A stretch of DNA of 64,000 nucleotides from Parazoarcus communis SWub3 = DSM 12120 (GTDB taxonomy: Bacteria > Pseudomonadota > Gammaproteobacteria > Burkholderiales > Rhodocyclaceae): positions 1 to 64,000 of the forward strand of contig NZ_QKOE01000016.1 in the NCBI RefSeq assembly GCF_003226565.1, read 5' to 3'. The position numbers and the translations under genes are program-made. Position 1 is the first letter of the stretch. The number at the start of each line of letters is the position of its first letter. Positions 44,720 through 53,588 of the stretch are shown here, one piece after another. The notes under the pieces are model-generated. The model was not told the DNA's origin and did not search any database. It saw only the letters and a list, made by a program, of their open reading frames with translations.

Positions 44720-46837
44720 ATGACGACGGCAACACGACACCTGCTTGGCCCCTACGAAGGCCTGTCCATCATCGGTGCGGCATCGGCACTGGGGGCCCCC
44801 TTTCCCGGCAATGCCGACGCACCTGACGCACTGCAACGCAGCGGCCTGTGCGAGCGTCTGACCAACGCCGGCATCCATTGCGTATGGTCCGAAACCCTGC
44901 GGCCACTTGATCTGCCAGAGGCCGCGACGGACATGGACGCACGCCTGCGCGCCAACGCAGCATTCGCGCAGCGCCTGTCCAGCCATCTCGCCGCACTCGA
45001 AGCGGGCCGTTTCCCGCTGGTCCTCGGCGGTGACCACGCGGTTGCCGTCGGGACCTGGCGCGGCATCGGCCGCCGCCTGGGAAGCGCGCCGGGCCTGCTC
45101 TGGATCGATGCCCATCTCGACAGCCACACGGCCGATTCGACCCATTCCGGCAACATCCATGGCATGCCGCTGGCAGCATTGTTGGGCCTCGGCCATTCGA
45201 GCCTGACCGAGGTGGCCGGCCCCCGATTCGACCCCTCCCGGGTCTGCATCGTCGGCGCCCGCGCCTGGGAGCCCGAAGAACGTACCCGTCTCCATCAACT
45301 TGGGGTACGCGTGTTCGACATCGATCAGATTCATCGTCGTGGCTTGCCCACGGTGTTCTGCGAAGCTCTCTCCATTGTCCGCGGCAGCGACGGGCAAAGC
45401 GGCTTTGGCGTCAGCATCGATCTCGATGCGCTGGACCCCGCAGCCATCCCCGCGGTCAGCTGCCCGGAGCCCGACGGGCTCGACCCACAGGCGCTGGCCG
45501 ATGTCCTGCTGACCCTGCGCAACTGCGGCGACCTGGTCGGCCTCGAGATCGTCGAGTACCGGCCGGATCTCGACAGCGGCGGACAGGTTGCCCGCTGGGT
45601 GGCAGAACTGGCCCAGGCCGCACTCGGCCCCGGCAGCTACACCTTGCGCGAGCGCGAGCGCCATCATGGCGCGGGCAACTATGCACCACTACCCGCCGTC
45701 TTTCATCGGGGCGAAGGAGTCTGGCTGTGGGATGTGGAAGGCCGGCGCTATCTCGACATGATGAGCGCCTACTCGGCAGTCAGCTTCGGCCACACCCACC
45801 CACGCCTGCTGCGCGCGCTGGAGGACCAGGCCCGCCGGCTGGCACTGACTTCGCGCGCCTTCTCCAACGACCGCCTGCCGCTATTGCTCGAGCGCCTGTG
45901 TGCCACCTTCGGCTATGAGCGCGCGCTGCCGGTCAATACCGGGCTGGAGGCCGTCGAGACCGCGCTCAAGGCCGCCCGCAAATGGGCTTATACAATCAAG
46001 GGCGTCCCCCCTGGTCAAGCCACGGTCATCGCCTGCGACGGCAACTTCCACGGACGTTCGATCGCCATCGTCGGCCTGTCGTCCAATCCGCAGTATCAAG
46101 CGGGCTTCGGCCCCTTCCCCCCGGGCCTGCAGCGCATCCCCTTTGGCGATGCCGACGCACTGGAAGCGGCCATTACCCCCGACACCGCTGCCTTCCTGGT
46201 CGAGCCGATCCAGGGCGAAGGCGGCATTGTCGTGCCACCCGCCGGCTATCTGGCGCACTGCGCCGAGATCTGCCGGCACCACGACGTCCTGCTGATCGCC
46301 GACGAAGTGCAGACCGGTCTGGGTCGTACCGGCCGCCTGCTCGCCTGTGACCATGAGGGTGTGCGTCCCGACGGCCTGATCCTGGGCAAGGCGCTGGGCG
46401 GCGGCCTGATGCCGGTATCGGCCTTCCTTGCCGACCGCAGGGTGATGGACGTGTTTCACCCCGGCGACCACGGCTCGACCTTTGGCGGCAATCCGCTGGG
46501 CGCTGCGGTAGCACTGGAAGTGCTGGCGCTACTGGCCGAAACCCGGCCATGGGAGCACGCCGAACGCATGGGCGAGCGGCTTCGCCGACACCTGGCCGAC
46601 GCACATCTGCCGTGCATCCGCGCGATCCGCGGTCGCGGCCTGCTGATCGGCATCGCGCTCGACCCGGCAATCGCACCCGCAGCGCAAGCCGCCGAACGCC
46701 TGCTGGTCCGCGGCATCGCCACCCGTGACACGCACGGCAACGTGATCCGCCTTGCTCCACCACTGACGATCACGGAAGACGAACTGGATCACGGGGCGGA
46801 GTGGGTAGTGGAAACGCTGGCAAGTTTTGTAGCCTGA
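44720..46837 (+). CDS. Arginase-ornithine aminotransferase fusion protein
   Basis: One uninterrupted 705-codon frame. Residues 1-305 are a complete arginase with every manganese ligand: H106 in GGDH, D130/H132/D134 in IDAHLDSHT, D234/D236 in SIDLDALDP. Residues about 315-705 are a complete class III ornithine--oxo-acid aminotransferase, starting GAGNYAPLPAVFHRGEGVWL, with YSAVSFGHTHPR, ADEVQTGLGRTG and the PLP lysine K557 in ILGKALGGGLMP. Together they turn arginine into urea plus glutamate semialdehyde. The linker is about ten residues. Both halves normally are separate proteins. A dedicated promoter presumably lies in the 95-bp gap after ubiB. Confidence 0.93.
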   Translation: MTTATRHLLGPYEGLSIIGAASALGAPFPGNADAPDALQRSGLCERLTNAGIHCVWSETLRPLDLPEAATDMDARLRANAAFAQRLSSHLAALEAGRFPLVLGGDHAVAVGTWRGIGRRLGSAPGLLWIDAHLDSHTADSTHSGNIHGMPLAALLGLGHSSLTEVAGPRFDPSRVCIVGARAWEPEERTRLHQLGVRVFDIDQIHRRGLPTVFCEALSIVRGSDGQSGFGVSIDLDALDPAAIPAVSCPEPDGLDPQALADVLLTLRNCGDLVGLEIVEYRPDLDSGGQVARWVAELAQAALGPGSYTLRERERHHGAGNYAPLPAVFHRGEGVWLWDVEGRRYLDMMSAYSAVSFGHTHPRLLRALEDQARRLALTSRAFSNDRLPLLLERLCATFGYERALPVNTGLEAVETALKAARKWAYTIKGVPPGQATVIACDGNFHGRSIAIVGLSSNPQYQAGFGPFPPGLQRIPFGDADALEAAITPDTAAFLVEPIQGEGGIVVPPAGYLAHCAEICRHHDVLLIADEVQTGLGRTGRLLACDHEGVRPDGLILGKALGGGLMPVSAFLADRRVMDVFHPGDHGSTFGGNPLGAAVALEVLALLAETRPWEHAERMGERLRRHLADAHLPCIRAIRGRGLLIGIALDPAIAPAAQAAERLLVRGIATRDTHGNVIRLAPPLTITEDELDHGAEWVVETLASFVA

Positions 46838-46888
46838 GCGCTGGTTTGCACGCAACCAACGTCACAAAGCGGGAATTGAAGAGGCGGC

Positions 46889-47458
46889 CTAGGCGCCCAC
46901 AGCCTTCGGTTTCCGCTTGCTCACACCCGCACGTCGCGTTGGAACTCCGTTTCCGACGCGACTGCGCCCCTCGCCGCTCAAACCGCCAGCCACATCCGAA
47001 ACGCGGGGAAGAACGACATGCTCGACCGGCGTGGATTCAAACACCAGGAGGCGATCAAGCGTAGCGTAGATATTGTCCAGCATATCCTTGCCGATCGCCT
47101 GCTCGATCAGGTGATACTGGGCCTCGATCAGTGGTGCAATCTGTAGCACCAGTGACTGACTGTGCTCCGTCAGGCGAACCAGCACCCGCCGCTGATCCTC
47201 TGGCACACGCCGCCGTTCCACTAGCCCCACATCTTCCATGCGTGCCAGCACGCCGGCCAAGCTGGGGCTCAGGATCTGGCACGCCTCGCAGATCTGCCAC
47301 GGCTCAAGTTCTTCCTGTTCGCTCAAGGCACGCATGACCCGCCACTGCTGTTCGGTCAATCCATAGTGGGTGAGGATGGGTCGAAAGTGCGCGAGCACAC
47401 TTTCACGCGCCCGCAACAGCAGTAGAGGCAGATTTCGAAAGACGATCTTGCGCGGCAT
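46889..47458 (-). CDS. hpaR: MarR-family regulator HpaR of homoprotocatechuate degradation
   Basis: 189 residues. MPRKIVFRNLPLLLLRARES and HYGLTEQQWRVMRAL are typical of HpaR, followed by the winged helix QICEACQILSPSLAGVLARMEDVGLVERRR. AAGGAG lies eight bases before the chosen ATG. The basic C-terminal tail (about residues 150-189, ending SKRKPKAVGA) is longer than in enteric HpaR. It is divergent from the transporter-hpa operon and should repress it until the aromatic inducer binds. Confidence 0.92.
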   Translation of the reverse strand: MPRKIVFRNLPLLLLRARESVLAHFRPILTHYGLTEQQWRVMRALSEQEELEPWQICEACQILSPSLAGVLARMEDVGLVERRRVPEDQRRVLVRLTEHSQSLVLQIAPLIEAQYHLIEQAIGKDMLDNIYATLDRLLVFESTPVEHVVLPRVSDVAGGLSGEGRSRVGNGVPTRRAGVSKRKPKAVGA

Positions 47459-47534
47459 GAGCGGCGCTCCTTGCGGTAGATGAACGGGTTTGGGCAGGGC
47501 AAATGGTAGCAGTCTGCGCATTTGATTCTACCGG

Positions 47535-47578
47535 TTGACTTACTAACATGTTAGCAGTTTAATTACTAACATATTAAC
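47535..47578 (+). promoter_or_regulatory. hpa operon promoter with two HpaR-type operators
   Basis: TTGACT and TTTAAT separated by exactly 17 bp form a strong sigma-70 promoter reading toward dctP. The perfect palindrome CTAACATGTTAG (47543-47554) sits between them and a second copy, CTAACATATTAA (47566-47577), covers the start point. A repressor bound there would block RNA polymerase. The same region serves as upstream region of hpaR. Confidence 0.82.
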
Positions 47579-47619
47579 AAACACCCGCCGATACTCGGCA
47601 TGGGCAAGGAATGGAGACC

Positions 47620-48636
47620 ATGAACATTCGCATGCTTATCGCAGCGTCGCTGACAGCGATGTCATTTCAGGCGGCAGCCCAGACCGTCACGCTGAAGGTG
47701 GCGCATTTCCTTCCGGCGGTAGCGCCTGCTCAACAGAAGGTGTTGCAACCCTGGTGCGACGCATTGAACAAGGAGTCCCGCGGGCGCATCGCGTGTCAGA
47801 TTTACCCTTCGATGCAACTGGGCGGCACCCCCCCTCAGCTCGTCGATCAAGTCAGGAATGGGGTAGCGGATGTCGTGTGGACCGCGCCGGGTTACTCCGC
47901 CGGGCGGTTTCCGGTCATCGAAGCACTGGAACTCCCCTTCGTTGTGACCGACGCCCACACGGGCAGCCTCGCGGCATGGTCGTTTTACGAACAGCACGCG
48001 CAGAAGGAGTTCGACGCGTTCAAGGTTCTTGCCGTACATGTTGACGGCGGGATGGCTTTGCACACCTCGAAACGCAACATTCAGGGCATGAGCGACATCA
48101 CCGGACTCAAACTGCGTGCGTCCGGACGGATGGCCGCCAAGACCCTCGCCGCACTGGGCGGCAGCCCGGTAGCCATGCCCCCTGCACAGATGACCGAGGC
48201 CATATCCAAGGGGGTGGTCGACGGCGCAATGGGCGCCTGGGAGCTGGTTTCACCCACCAAGCTTGACGAAGTCTCGCGCTTTCATGCGGAGCCCGCTTCA
48301 GGCATGCCCTATCCTGCCACGACCGTACTCACGATGTTGATGAACAGACAGAAATATGATGCGCTGCCTGCCGATCTGAAGGCCATCATCGACCGTTACA
48401 GCGGTCCCCCTCTTGTGGCTGAGTTTGGCCGCGTCTGGGAAGAGGAAGCGGCGGCCTCGCGCGCCAAAGTCAAAAGTCGCGGTAACACGATTCATCAATT
48501 CTCGACGGCCGAGTTCGACGCCATGAAGAGGGCCACCGCACCGGTGGAAGCCGACTGGATCAAGTCGATGAACGACCGGGGCCTCGACGGTAGCGCACTA
48601 GCCGAAGCTGCACGCGATTTGGCGGCACGCAAATGA
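47620..48636 (+). CDS. TRAP transporter substrate-binding protein DctP (aromatic acid uptake inferred)
   Basis: 338 residues with a signal peptide (MNIRMLIAASLTAMSFQAAAQ) and the DctP core TLKVAHFLPAVAPAQQ, PSMQLGGTPPQL, VADVVWTAPGYSAGRFP and MPPAQMTEAISKGVVDG. Periplasmic. The start is set by AAGGA nine bases upstream. It is the first gene after the HpaR-type promoter and overlaps dctQ by four bases, so it probably delivers 4-hydroxyphenylacetate, homoprotocatechuate or a similar acid; the ligand is inferred from the cluster. Confidence 0.92.
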   Translation: MNIRMLIAASLTAMSFQAAAQTVTLKVAHFLPAVAPAQQKVLQPWCDALNKESRGRIACQIYPSMQLGGTPPQLVDQVRNGVADVVWTAPGYSAGRFPVIEALELPFVVTDAHTGSLAAWSFYEQHAQKEFDAFKVLAVHVDGGMALHTSKRNIQGMSDITGLKLRASGRMAAKTLAALGGSPVAMPPAQMTEAISKGVVDGAMGAWELVSPTKLDEVSRFHAEPASGMPYPATTVLTMLMNRQKYDALPADLKAIIDRYSGPPLVAEFGRVWEEEAAASRAKVKSRGNTIHQFSTAEFDAMKRATAPVEADWIKSMNDRGLDGSALAEAARDLAARK

Positions 48637-49187
48637 GTGCGACCACAACTCATGACCCGATGGGCCAACCCCACGAACTGGTGGCGCACGGTCCAACAGA
48701 GCAACTGCTAAACCTCGCAGCCAAGGCCATGGCACTGACGGGAGGTGCGTTGTTCATCGGCCTCATCGCGATGTCCCTGGTATCCATCATCGGGCGCAAA
48801 CTCGGCTTCGGCTCAGTCAATGGTGACATCGAGCTGATGCAGTGCGGAACTGCGGTGGCCGCTGCAGCCTTCCTGCCCTACTGCACCCTGCTGGGCGAAC
48901 ATCTCAAAGTCGATTTCTTCACCGAAGGCATGCGCCCCGCCGCCAGGCGCTACATGGATGCCATCGCCGACCTGCTGCTCGCCGTTGTCGCCGGACTGCT
49001 TGCCTGGCGTACCGGGCTTGCCGCCATGTCCATTCAGGAGGCTGGCGAAGTCACCCCTCTGGTCTCCTTGCCGGTGTGGATTCCCGTTGCGGCACTCGTC
49101 CCCAGCTTGGCACTGATGAGCCTGTGTGCGGGGTATCGAGTGGTAAGTGCCATCAACCAGCAATCCAAAGGCGGAGCCAAATCATGA
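48633..49187 (+). CDS. TRAP transporter small permease DctQ
   Basis: 184 residues with four membrane helices, including GALFIGLIAMSLVSIIGRKLG and the conserved GDIELMQCGTAVAAAAFLPYC region followed by HLKVDFFTE. It overlaps dctP and dctM as ATGA on both sides, making a translationally coupled dctPQM set in the inner membrane. Confidence 0.93.
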   Translation: MSATTTHDPMGQPHELVAHGPTEQLLNLAAKAMALTGGALFIGLIAMSLVSIIGRKLGFGSVNGDIELMQCGTAVAAAAFLPYCTLLGEHLKVDFFTEGMRPAARRYMDAIADLLLAVVAGLLAWRTGLAAMSIQEAGEVTPLVSLPVWIPVAALVPSLALMSLCAGYRVVSAINQQSKGGAKS

Positions 49188-50515
49188 GTGGCACTATGAT
49201 CGGCGTCATCGGATTTGCCGGCCTGCTAGGTCTGCTGGCCGTCCGCATCCACATCGGCATCGCCATGTTCATTGCTGGCGCAGCCATTTACCTTGCCGTG
49301 AATACCTGGGAGTCTGCCGGCCTGATGTTCACCCTGAACAATCTGGTCTATGCACGACTGTCCAACTATGACCTGGCGGTGATTCCGCTCTTCATCCTGA
49401 TGGGACAATTCGCCACCCACGGAGGACTGTCGAAGGCCCTGTTCCGCGCCGCCGGAACGCTGATCGGCCACTGGCGCGGCGGACTGGCAATGGCGTCAAC
49501 CGCAGCCTGCGCTGCATTTGGCGCGATCTGCGGTTCGTCGCTGGCAACTGCGGCAACGATGGGACAGGTTGCCTTGCCGGAACTTCGCGCCCACGGCTAC
49601 TCGGGCAAGCTCGCGACCTCTACCCTCGCTGCAAGCGGTACGCTCGGCATCCTGATTCCGCCCTCGGTGCCACTCGTCATCTATGCGGTACTGACCCAGG
49701 AGTCCATCGGCAAACTCTTCGTCGCCGCGGTGATCCCGGGCATACTGGCTGCGCTGGGCTATCTCGCGGTGATCTGGCTGGTGGTCAGGCGCGACCCGGA
49801 CGCCGGGCCTGCGGGCAAGCGGGCCAGTCTGGGCACCATGGTGCGTGCTCAACTCGGCATCCTGCCGGTGCTGCTGGTTTTTGCCGTGGTGATCATCGGC
49901 ATCTATGGCGGCTGGGCCAACCCGACCGAAGCGGCCTCGATTGGCGCCGCGGCCTGCGGTCTGATTGCCGCCGTCACGGGCGGCATGAAAACGAAGGATT
50001 TCGTGCAAAGCGTGTATGGCACGGCACATGCCACCGCAATGATCTTTGTCGTACTGCTCGGCGCCGATCTCCTCAACGCCTCGCTGGCCCTGTCGCAATT
50101 GCCGGCGGAGCTGGCCACCTGGGTCAAGACCAGCGGCTTCGAGCCCTTGCTGGTGCTGCTCGCCATCTTGCTGATCTACCTGGTGCTGGGTTGCGTGATG
50201 GACTCGCTGGCCATGATCCTGCTTACCATCCCCATCTTCTACCCCGTCATCATGGGCCTGGACTTTTACGGACTGTCCGACTCGGACAAGTCGATCTGGT
50301 TCGGCATCGTCGCCCTGATGGTCGTGGAGATCGGCCTGGTCACGCCTCCGGTAGGTATGAACCTATACGTCATCAACAAGCTCGCTCGCAACGTTCCGAT
50401 GCGGGACACGGCAAGCGGTGTGCTGTGGTTTCTGGCCTCGGACTTCGTGCGCATCGGGTTGCTGATCTTCGTGCCCGGCATTGCACTGTGGCTGGTCCAC
50501 GCCACAGGTGGCTGA
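49184..50515 (+). CDS. TRAP transporter large permease DctM
   Basis: 443 residues with about twelve hydrophobic segments and the DctM signature regions FILMGQFATHGGLSKALFRA, CGSSLATAATMGQVALPEL, GTLGILIPPSVPLVIYAVLT and TPPVGMNLYVINKLA. It forms the sodium-coupled channel partner of DctP/DctQ. The ATG is fixed by the ATGA overlap with dctQ; the longer open frame upstream is out-of-frame coding of dctQ. Confidence 0.95.
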   Translation: MSGTMIGVIGFAGLLGLLAVRIHIGIAMFIAGAAIYLAVNTWESAGLMFTLNNLVYARLSNYDLAVIPLFILMGQFATHGGLSKALFRAAGTLIGHWRGGLAMASTAACAAFGAICGSSLATAATMGQVALPELRAHGYSGKLATSTLAASGTLGILIPPSVPLVIYAVLTQESIGKLFVAAVIPGILAALGYLAVIWLVVRRDPDAGPAGKRASLGTMVRAQLGILPVLLVFAVVIIGIYGGWANPTEAASIGAAACGLIAAVTGGMKTKDFVQSVYGTAHATAMIFVVLLGADLLNASLALSQLPAELATWVKTSGFEPLLVLLAILLIYLVLGCVMDSLAMILLTIPIFYPVIMGLDFYGLSDSDKSIWFGIVALMVVEIGLVTPPVGMNLYVINKLARNVPMRDTASGVLWFLASDFVRIGLLIFVPGIALWLVHATGG

Positions 50516-50548
50516 ACAATTCAACACTCATCACCGAACGAAAAAACA

Positions 50549-51238
50549 ATGACAATTACACCTTTCTGCATAAGCTCACCGCCCCCTGTGAGCGGGACAA
50601 TCTATGGTGTAGTGCTGAACGATCACCACTCGATTGCCCGCTTCGGCACCGCAGTTGATGATGCGCCATACAAGGGTGCCCCCAAGGCCCCTGCCATGTA
50701 CTTGAAGCCCGCCAACACGGTGGTCGGCAATGGCGCAGCCATAACCCTGCCCGCAGACGAATCCGCGGTCGAGATCGGCGCCACGGTCGGTATCGTGATC
50801 GGCGCACCGGCAGCGCGGCTGAGCACCGATACAGCCATGGACGTCGTCGCTGGCTACGCCTTGGTGGCCGACCTTAGCCTGCCGCATTCAAGCTACTACC
50901 GACCGGCAATCCGCGAGAAGTGTTTCGATGGCGCCTGCCCCGTCGCCGAAGTACGGCCTGCAAGTGAAATCGGTACGCTATCCACGATCGTCCTCACCAC
51001 GTTCATCGGCGGCCAACCAGTGGCGGAGCGTTCACTGGCCGATCTGGTGCGCGATGTGCCGCAACTACTCACCGATGTGACCGAATTCATGACCCTGAGC
51101 GTTGGTGACATGTTGCTGGTCGGCGTCGAATACCTGGCCCCTCAAGCTGCTGCCGGCAACCAGGTCAGGATCACTGCAGGCCCACTCGGCAGTCTCGAGT
51201 TCTCGATCCATACCCGCACGGAGGCACTCACGTCATGA
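50549..51238 (+). CDS. hpaG1: HpaG N-terminal subunit (OPET decarboxylase/HHDD isomerase, part 1)
   Basis: 229 residues of the fumarylacetoacetate hydrolase family: GTIYGVVLNDHHS, YLKPANTVVGNGAAITLP, EIGATVGIVIG, FMTLSVGDMLLVGV. In enteric bacteria HpcE/HpaG is one ~430-residue protein; here it is two genes. Acts after HpaF, decarboxylating 5-oxo-pent-3-ene-1,2,5-tricarboxylate and isomerising the product. Overlaps hpaG2 by four bases. Confidence 0.9.
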   Translation: MTITPFCISSPPPVSGTIYGVVLNDHHSIARFGTAVDDAPYKGAPKAPAMYLKPANTVVGNGAAITLPADESAVEIGATVGIVIGAPAARLSTDTAMDVVAGYALVADLSLPHSSYYRPAIREKCFDGACPVAEVRPASEIGTLSTIVLTTFIGGQPVAERSLADLVRDVPQLLTDVTEFMTLSVGDMLLVGVEYLAPQAAAGNQVRITAGPLGSLEFSIHTRTEALTS

Positions 51239-52020
51239 AGCACGCACGCATTGCCTGGACGGGGGCCGTCCACCAAGCCGTGCCGCATGGCGAGCACCAA
51301 CTGCAACTGGTCGATGGCCGCATCATCAACGAAGACGAGGTCGTCTGGTTGCCACCTGTCACCCCCAGAACCGTTTTCGCCCTGGGTTTGAACTACGCCG
51401 ATCACGCAAAGGAGCTGGCCTTCAAGGCTCCGGAGGTGCCATTGGTCTTCCTCAAGGGCACAAACGCATTCACCGGCCACCGCGGCATCAGTCGCCGCCC
51501 GGCAGATGCCACCTACATGCACTACGAATGCGAACTGGCCGTGATCATTGGCACGTCCGGGTACCGCATTTCCAAAGCCCATGCGATGGAGCACGTAGCC
51601 GGCTATACCGTCGCCAACGACTATGCCATTCGCGACTACCTGGAAAACTGGTATCGCCCAAACCTGCGGGTCAAGAACCGCGACGCATGCACCCCGCTCG
51701 GCCCCTGGTGGGTCGATCGCGACGACATTGCCGATCCCATGAAGCTTGCCCTCACCACTCGGGTCAATGGCGCCGTCACCCAACAGGGTACGACCGCCGA
51801 CATGATCTTCGACATTCCGACGCTGATCGAATACCTGTCCTCCTTCATGACCCTCTCACCCGGCGACATCATCCTGACCGGCACCCCTGAAGGCCTGGCC
51901 GATGTCAAGGTCGGCGATGTGATCGATACCGAAATCGAGGGCATCGGCTGCCTCACCAACACCATCGTCGATGACGCCACTTGGTTCGGCGTCGACAAGC
52001 AAGGAGTAAATGCGCAATGA
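51235..52020 (+). CDS. hpaG2: HpaG C-terminal subunit (OPET decarboxylase/HHDD isomerase, part 2)
   Basis: 261 residues with the FAH-family core VFALGLNYADHAKEL, PLVFLKGTNAFTGH, YECELAVIIG, GYTVANDYAIRDYLENWYRPN and LSPGDIILTGTPEGLADV; the acidic metal ligands are intact. It is coupled to hpaG1 (ATGA overlap) and to hpaE (its stop overlaps the hpaE ATG), so the three enzymes should be made in equal amounts. Confidence 0.92.
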   Translation: MKHARIAWTGAVHQAVPHGEHQLQLVDGRIINEDEVVWLPPVTPRTVFALGLNYADHAKELAFKAPEVPLVFLKGTNAFTGHRGISRRPADATYMHYECELAVIIGTSGYRISKAHAMEHVAGYTVANDYAIRDYLENWYRPNLRVKNRDACTPLGPWWVDRDDIADPMKLALTTRVNGAVTQQGTTADMIFDIPTLIEYLSSFMTLSPGDIILTGTPEGLADVKVGDVIDTEIEGIGCLTNTIVDDATWFGVDKQGVNAQ

Positions 52021-53477
52021 ACACCATCAAACACCTCATCGGCGGCAAGCAGGTCGACAGTAGCGCCCATTTCGAGACCCTCAACCCGGCGACCGGCGAA
52101 GTCCTCGCGCAGGTGGCCAGCGGCGGAGAGGCCGAAGTCAACGCCGCGGTCGCTGCCGCCAAGGCCGCATTTCCCGGCTGGTCCGCCACGCCGGTCAAGG
52201 AGCGCGCGCGCCTGATCCGCCGCCTCGGCGACCTGATTGCCGCCAGTGTGGATGAACTTGCCGACCTGGAGACCGCCGACTGCGGCCAGGTCACCAACCA
52301 GACCAAACGTGTTCTGGTGCCGCGCGCGGCGGACAACTTCTACTACTTCGCCGAGCTGATCCAGCACATGCACGGCGAGACTTACGACTCCGACACCGGC
52401 CACCTGAACTACACCCTGTGGCAGCCGGTGGGCGTGGTCGCACTGGTCTCGCCATGGAACGTACCGTTCATGACCGCCACCTGGAAGACCGCACCCTGCC
52501 TGGCCTTCGGCAACACCGCGGTGATGAAGATGAGCGAACTCTCGCCGCTGACCGCCACCCGGCTCGCTGAACTGGTGCTGGAAGCGGGCATTCCTCCCGG
52601 CGTGTTCAACCTGGTGCACGGCTTCGGCGACAAGGCTGGCGAGCCACTGGTGTCGCACCCGGACGTGCGCTCGATCTCCTTCACCGGCTCCACCGCCACG
52701 GGAAATCGCATCGTCAAGGCAGCCGGGTTGAAGAAGTTCTCGATGGAACTCGGCGGCAAGTCACCTTTCATCATCTTCGACGACGCCGACTACGAGCGCG
52801 CGCTCGACGCCGCGATCTTCATGATCTTCTCCAACAACGGTGAACGCTGCACCGCCGGCTCGCGGATCATCGTGCAGCAGACGATCTACGACCGCTTCGT
52901 CGCCGACTTCACCGCCCGCGCCGCGAAGCTTACCGTGGGCGACCCGATGGACCCCACCACCATCATCGGCCCGATGATCTCGAAAGGGCACCAGGACAAG
53001 GTCAATGGCTACATCGAGCTGGGCAGGCAGGAAGGCGCCGAGCTGGTGTTCGGCGGCGGCACGCCGCAGCTCGACGACCGGTTCAAGAATGGTTTCTGGG
53101 TGCAGCCGACGGTGTTCGCCAACGTCGACAACCGCATGCGCATCGCCCAGGAGGAAATCTTCGGCCCGGTGCCCTGCATCATCCCGTTCAAGACCGAGGA
53201 GGATGCGGTGCGCATCGCCAACGACACCGTCTACGGCCTGTCGTCCTATCTGTGGACCAACAACACCGGTCGCGCCATCCGTCTGGCAAAGGCAATCGAA
53301 TCCGGCATGACCTTCGTCAACAGCCAGAACGTGCGCGACCTGCGCCAGCCCTTTGGCGGCTCCAAGGCATCGGGAACCGGGCGCGAAGGCAACCACTACA
53401 GCTATGAGGTGTTCTGCGAAGCCAAGAACATCGCCGTGTCCTACGGCAGCCACCACATCCCGCGCTGGGGTGTGTGA
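52017..53477 (+). CDS. hpaE: 5-carboxymethyl-2-hydroxymuconate semialdehyde dehydrogenase HpaE
   Basis: Oxidises the ring-cleavage product CHMS to CHM using NAD+. 486 residues, aldehyde dehydrogenase superfamily: SPWNVPFMTATWK, FTGSTATGNRI, catalytic glutamate in MELGGKSPFI, catalytic cysteine in NNGERCTAGSRI, and C-terminal NVRDLRQPFGGSKASGTGREG typical of HpaE. The ATG overlaps the hpaG2 stop. Confidence 0.95.
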   Translation: MNTIKHLIGGKQVDSSAHFETLNPATGEVLAQVASGGEAEVNAAVAAAKAAFPGWSATPVKERARLIRRLGDLIAASVDELADLETADCGQVTNQTKRVLVPRAADNFYYFAELIQHMHGETYDSDTGHLNYTLWQPVGVVALVSPWNVPFMTATWKTAPCLAFGNTAVMKMSELSPLTATRLAELVLEAGIPPGVFNLVHGFGDKAGEPLVSHPDVRSISFTGSTATGNRIVKAAGLKKFSMELGGKSPFIIFDDADYERALDAAIFMIFSNNGERCTAGSRIIVQQTIYDRFVADFTARAAKLTVGDPMDPTTIIGPMISKGHQDKVNGYIELGRQEGAELVFGGGTPQLDDRFKNGFWVQPTVFANVDNRMRIAQEEIFGPVPCIIPFKTEEDAVRIANDTVYGLSSYLWTNNTGRAIRLAKAIESGMTFVNSQNVRDLRQPFGGSKASGTGREGNHYSYEVFCEAKNIAVSYGSHHIPRWGV

Positions 53478-53588
53478 AGCGCACATCGATGAGGTGGCGG
53501 GACCGCGCACAGAACACGGCCCACCCCCCGCACCGGCAGAGAGAACACGCGCAGCATCCATTCCAGAATCGAGCAAGAGGAGAACACC

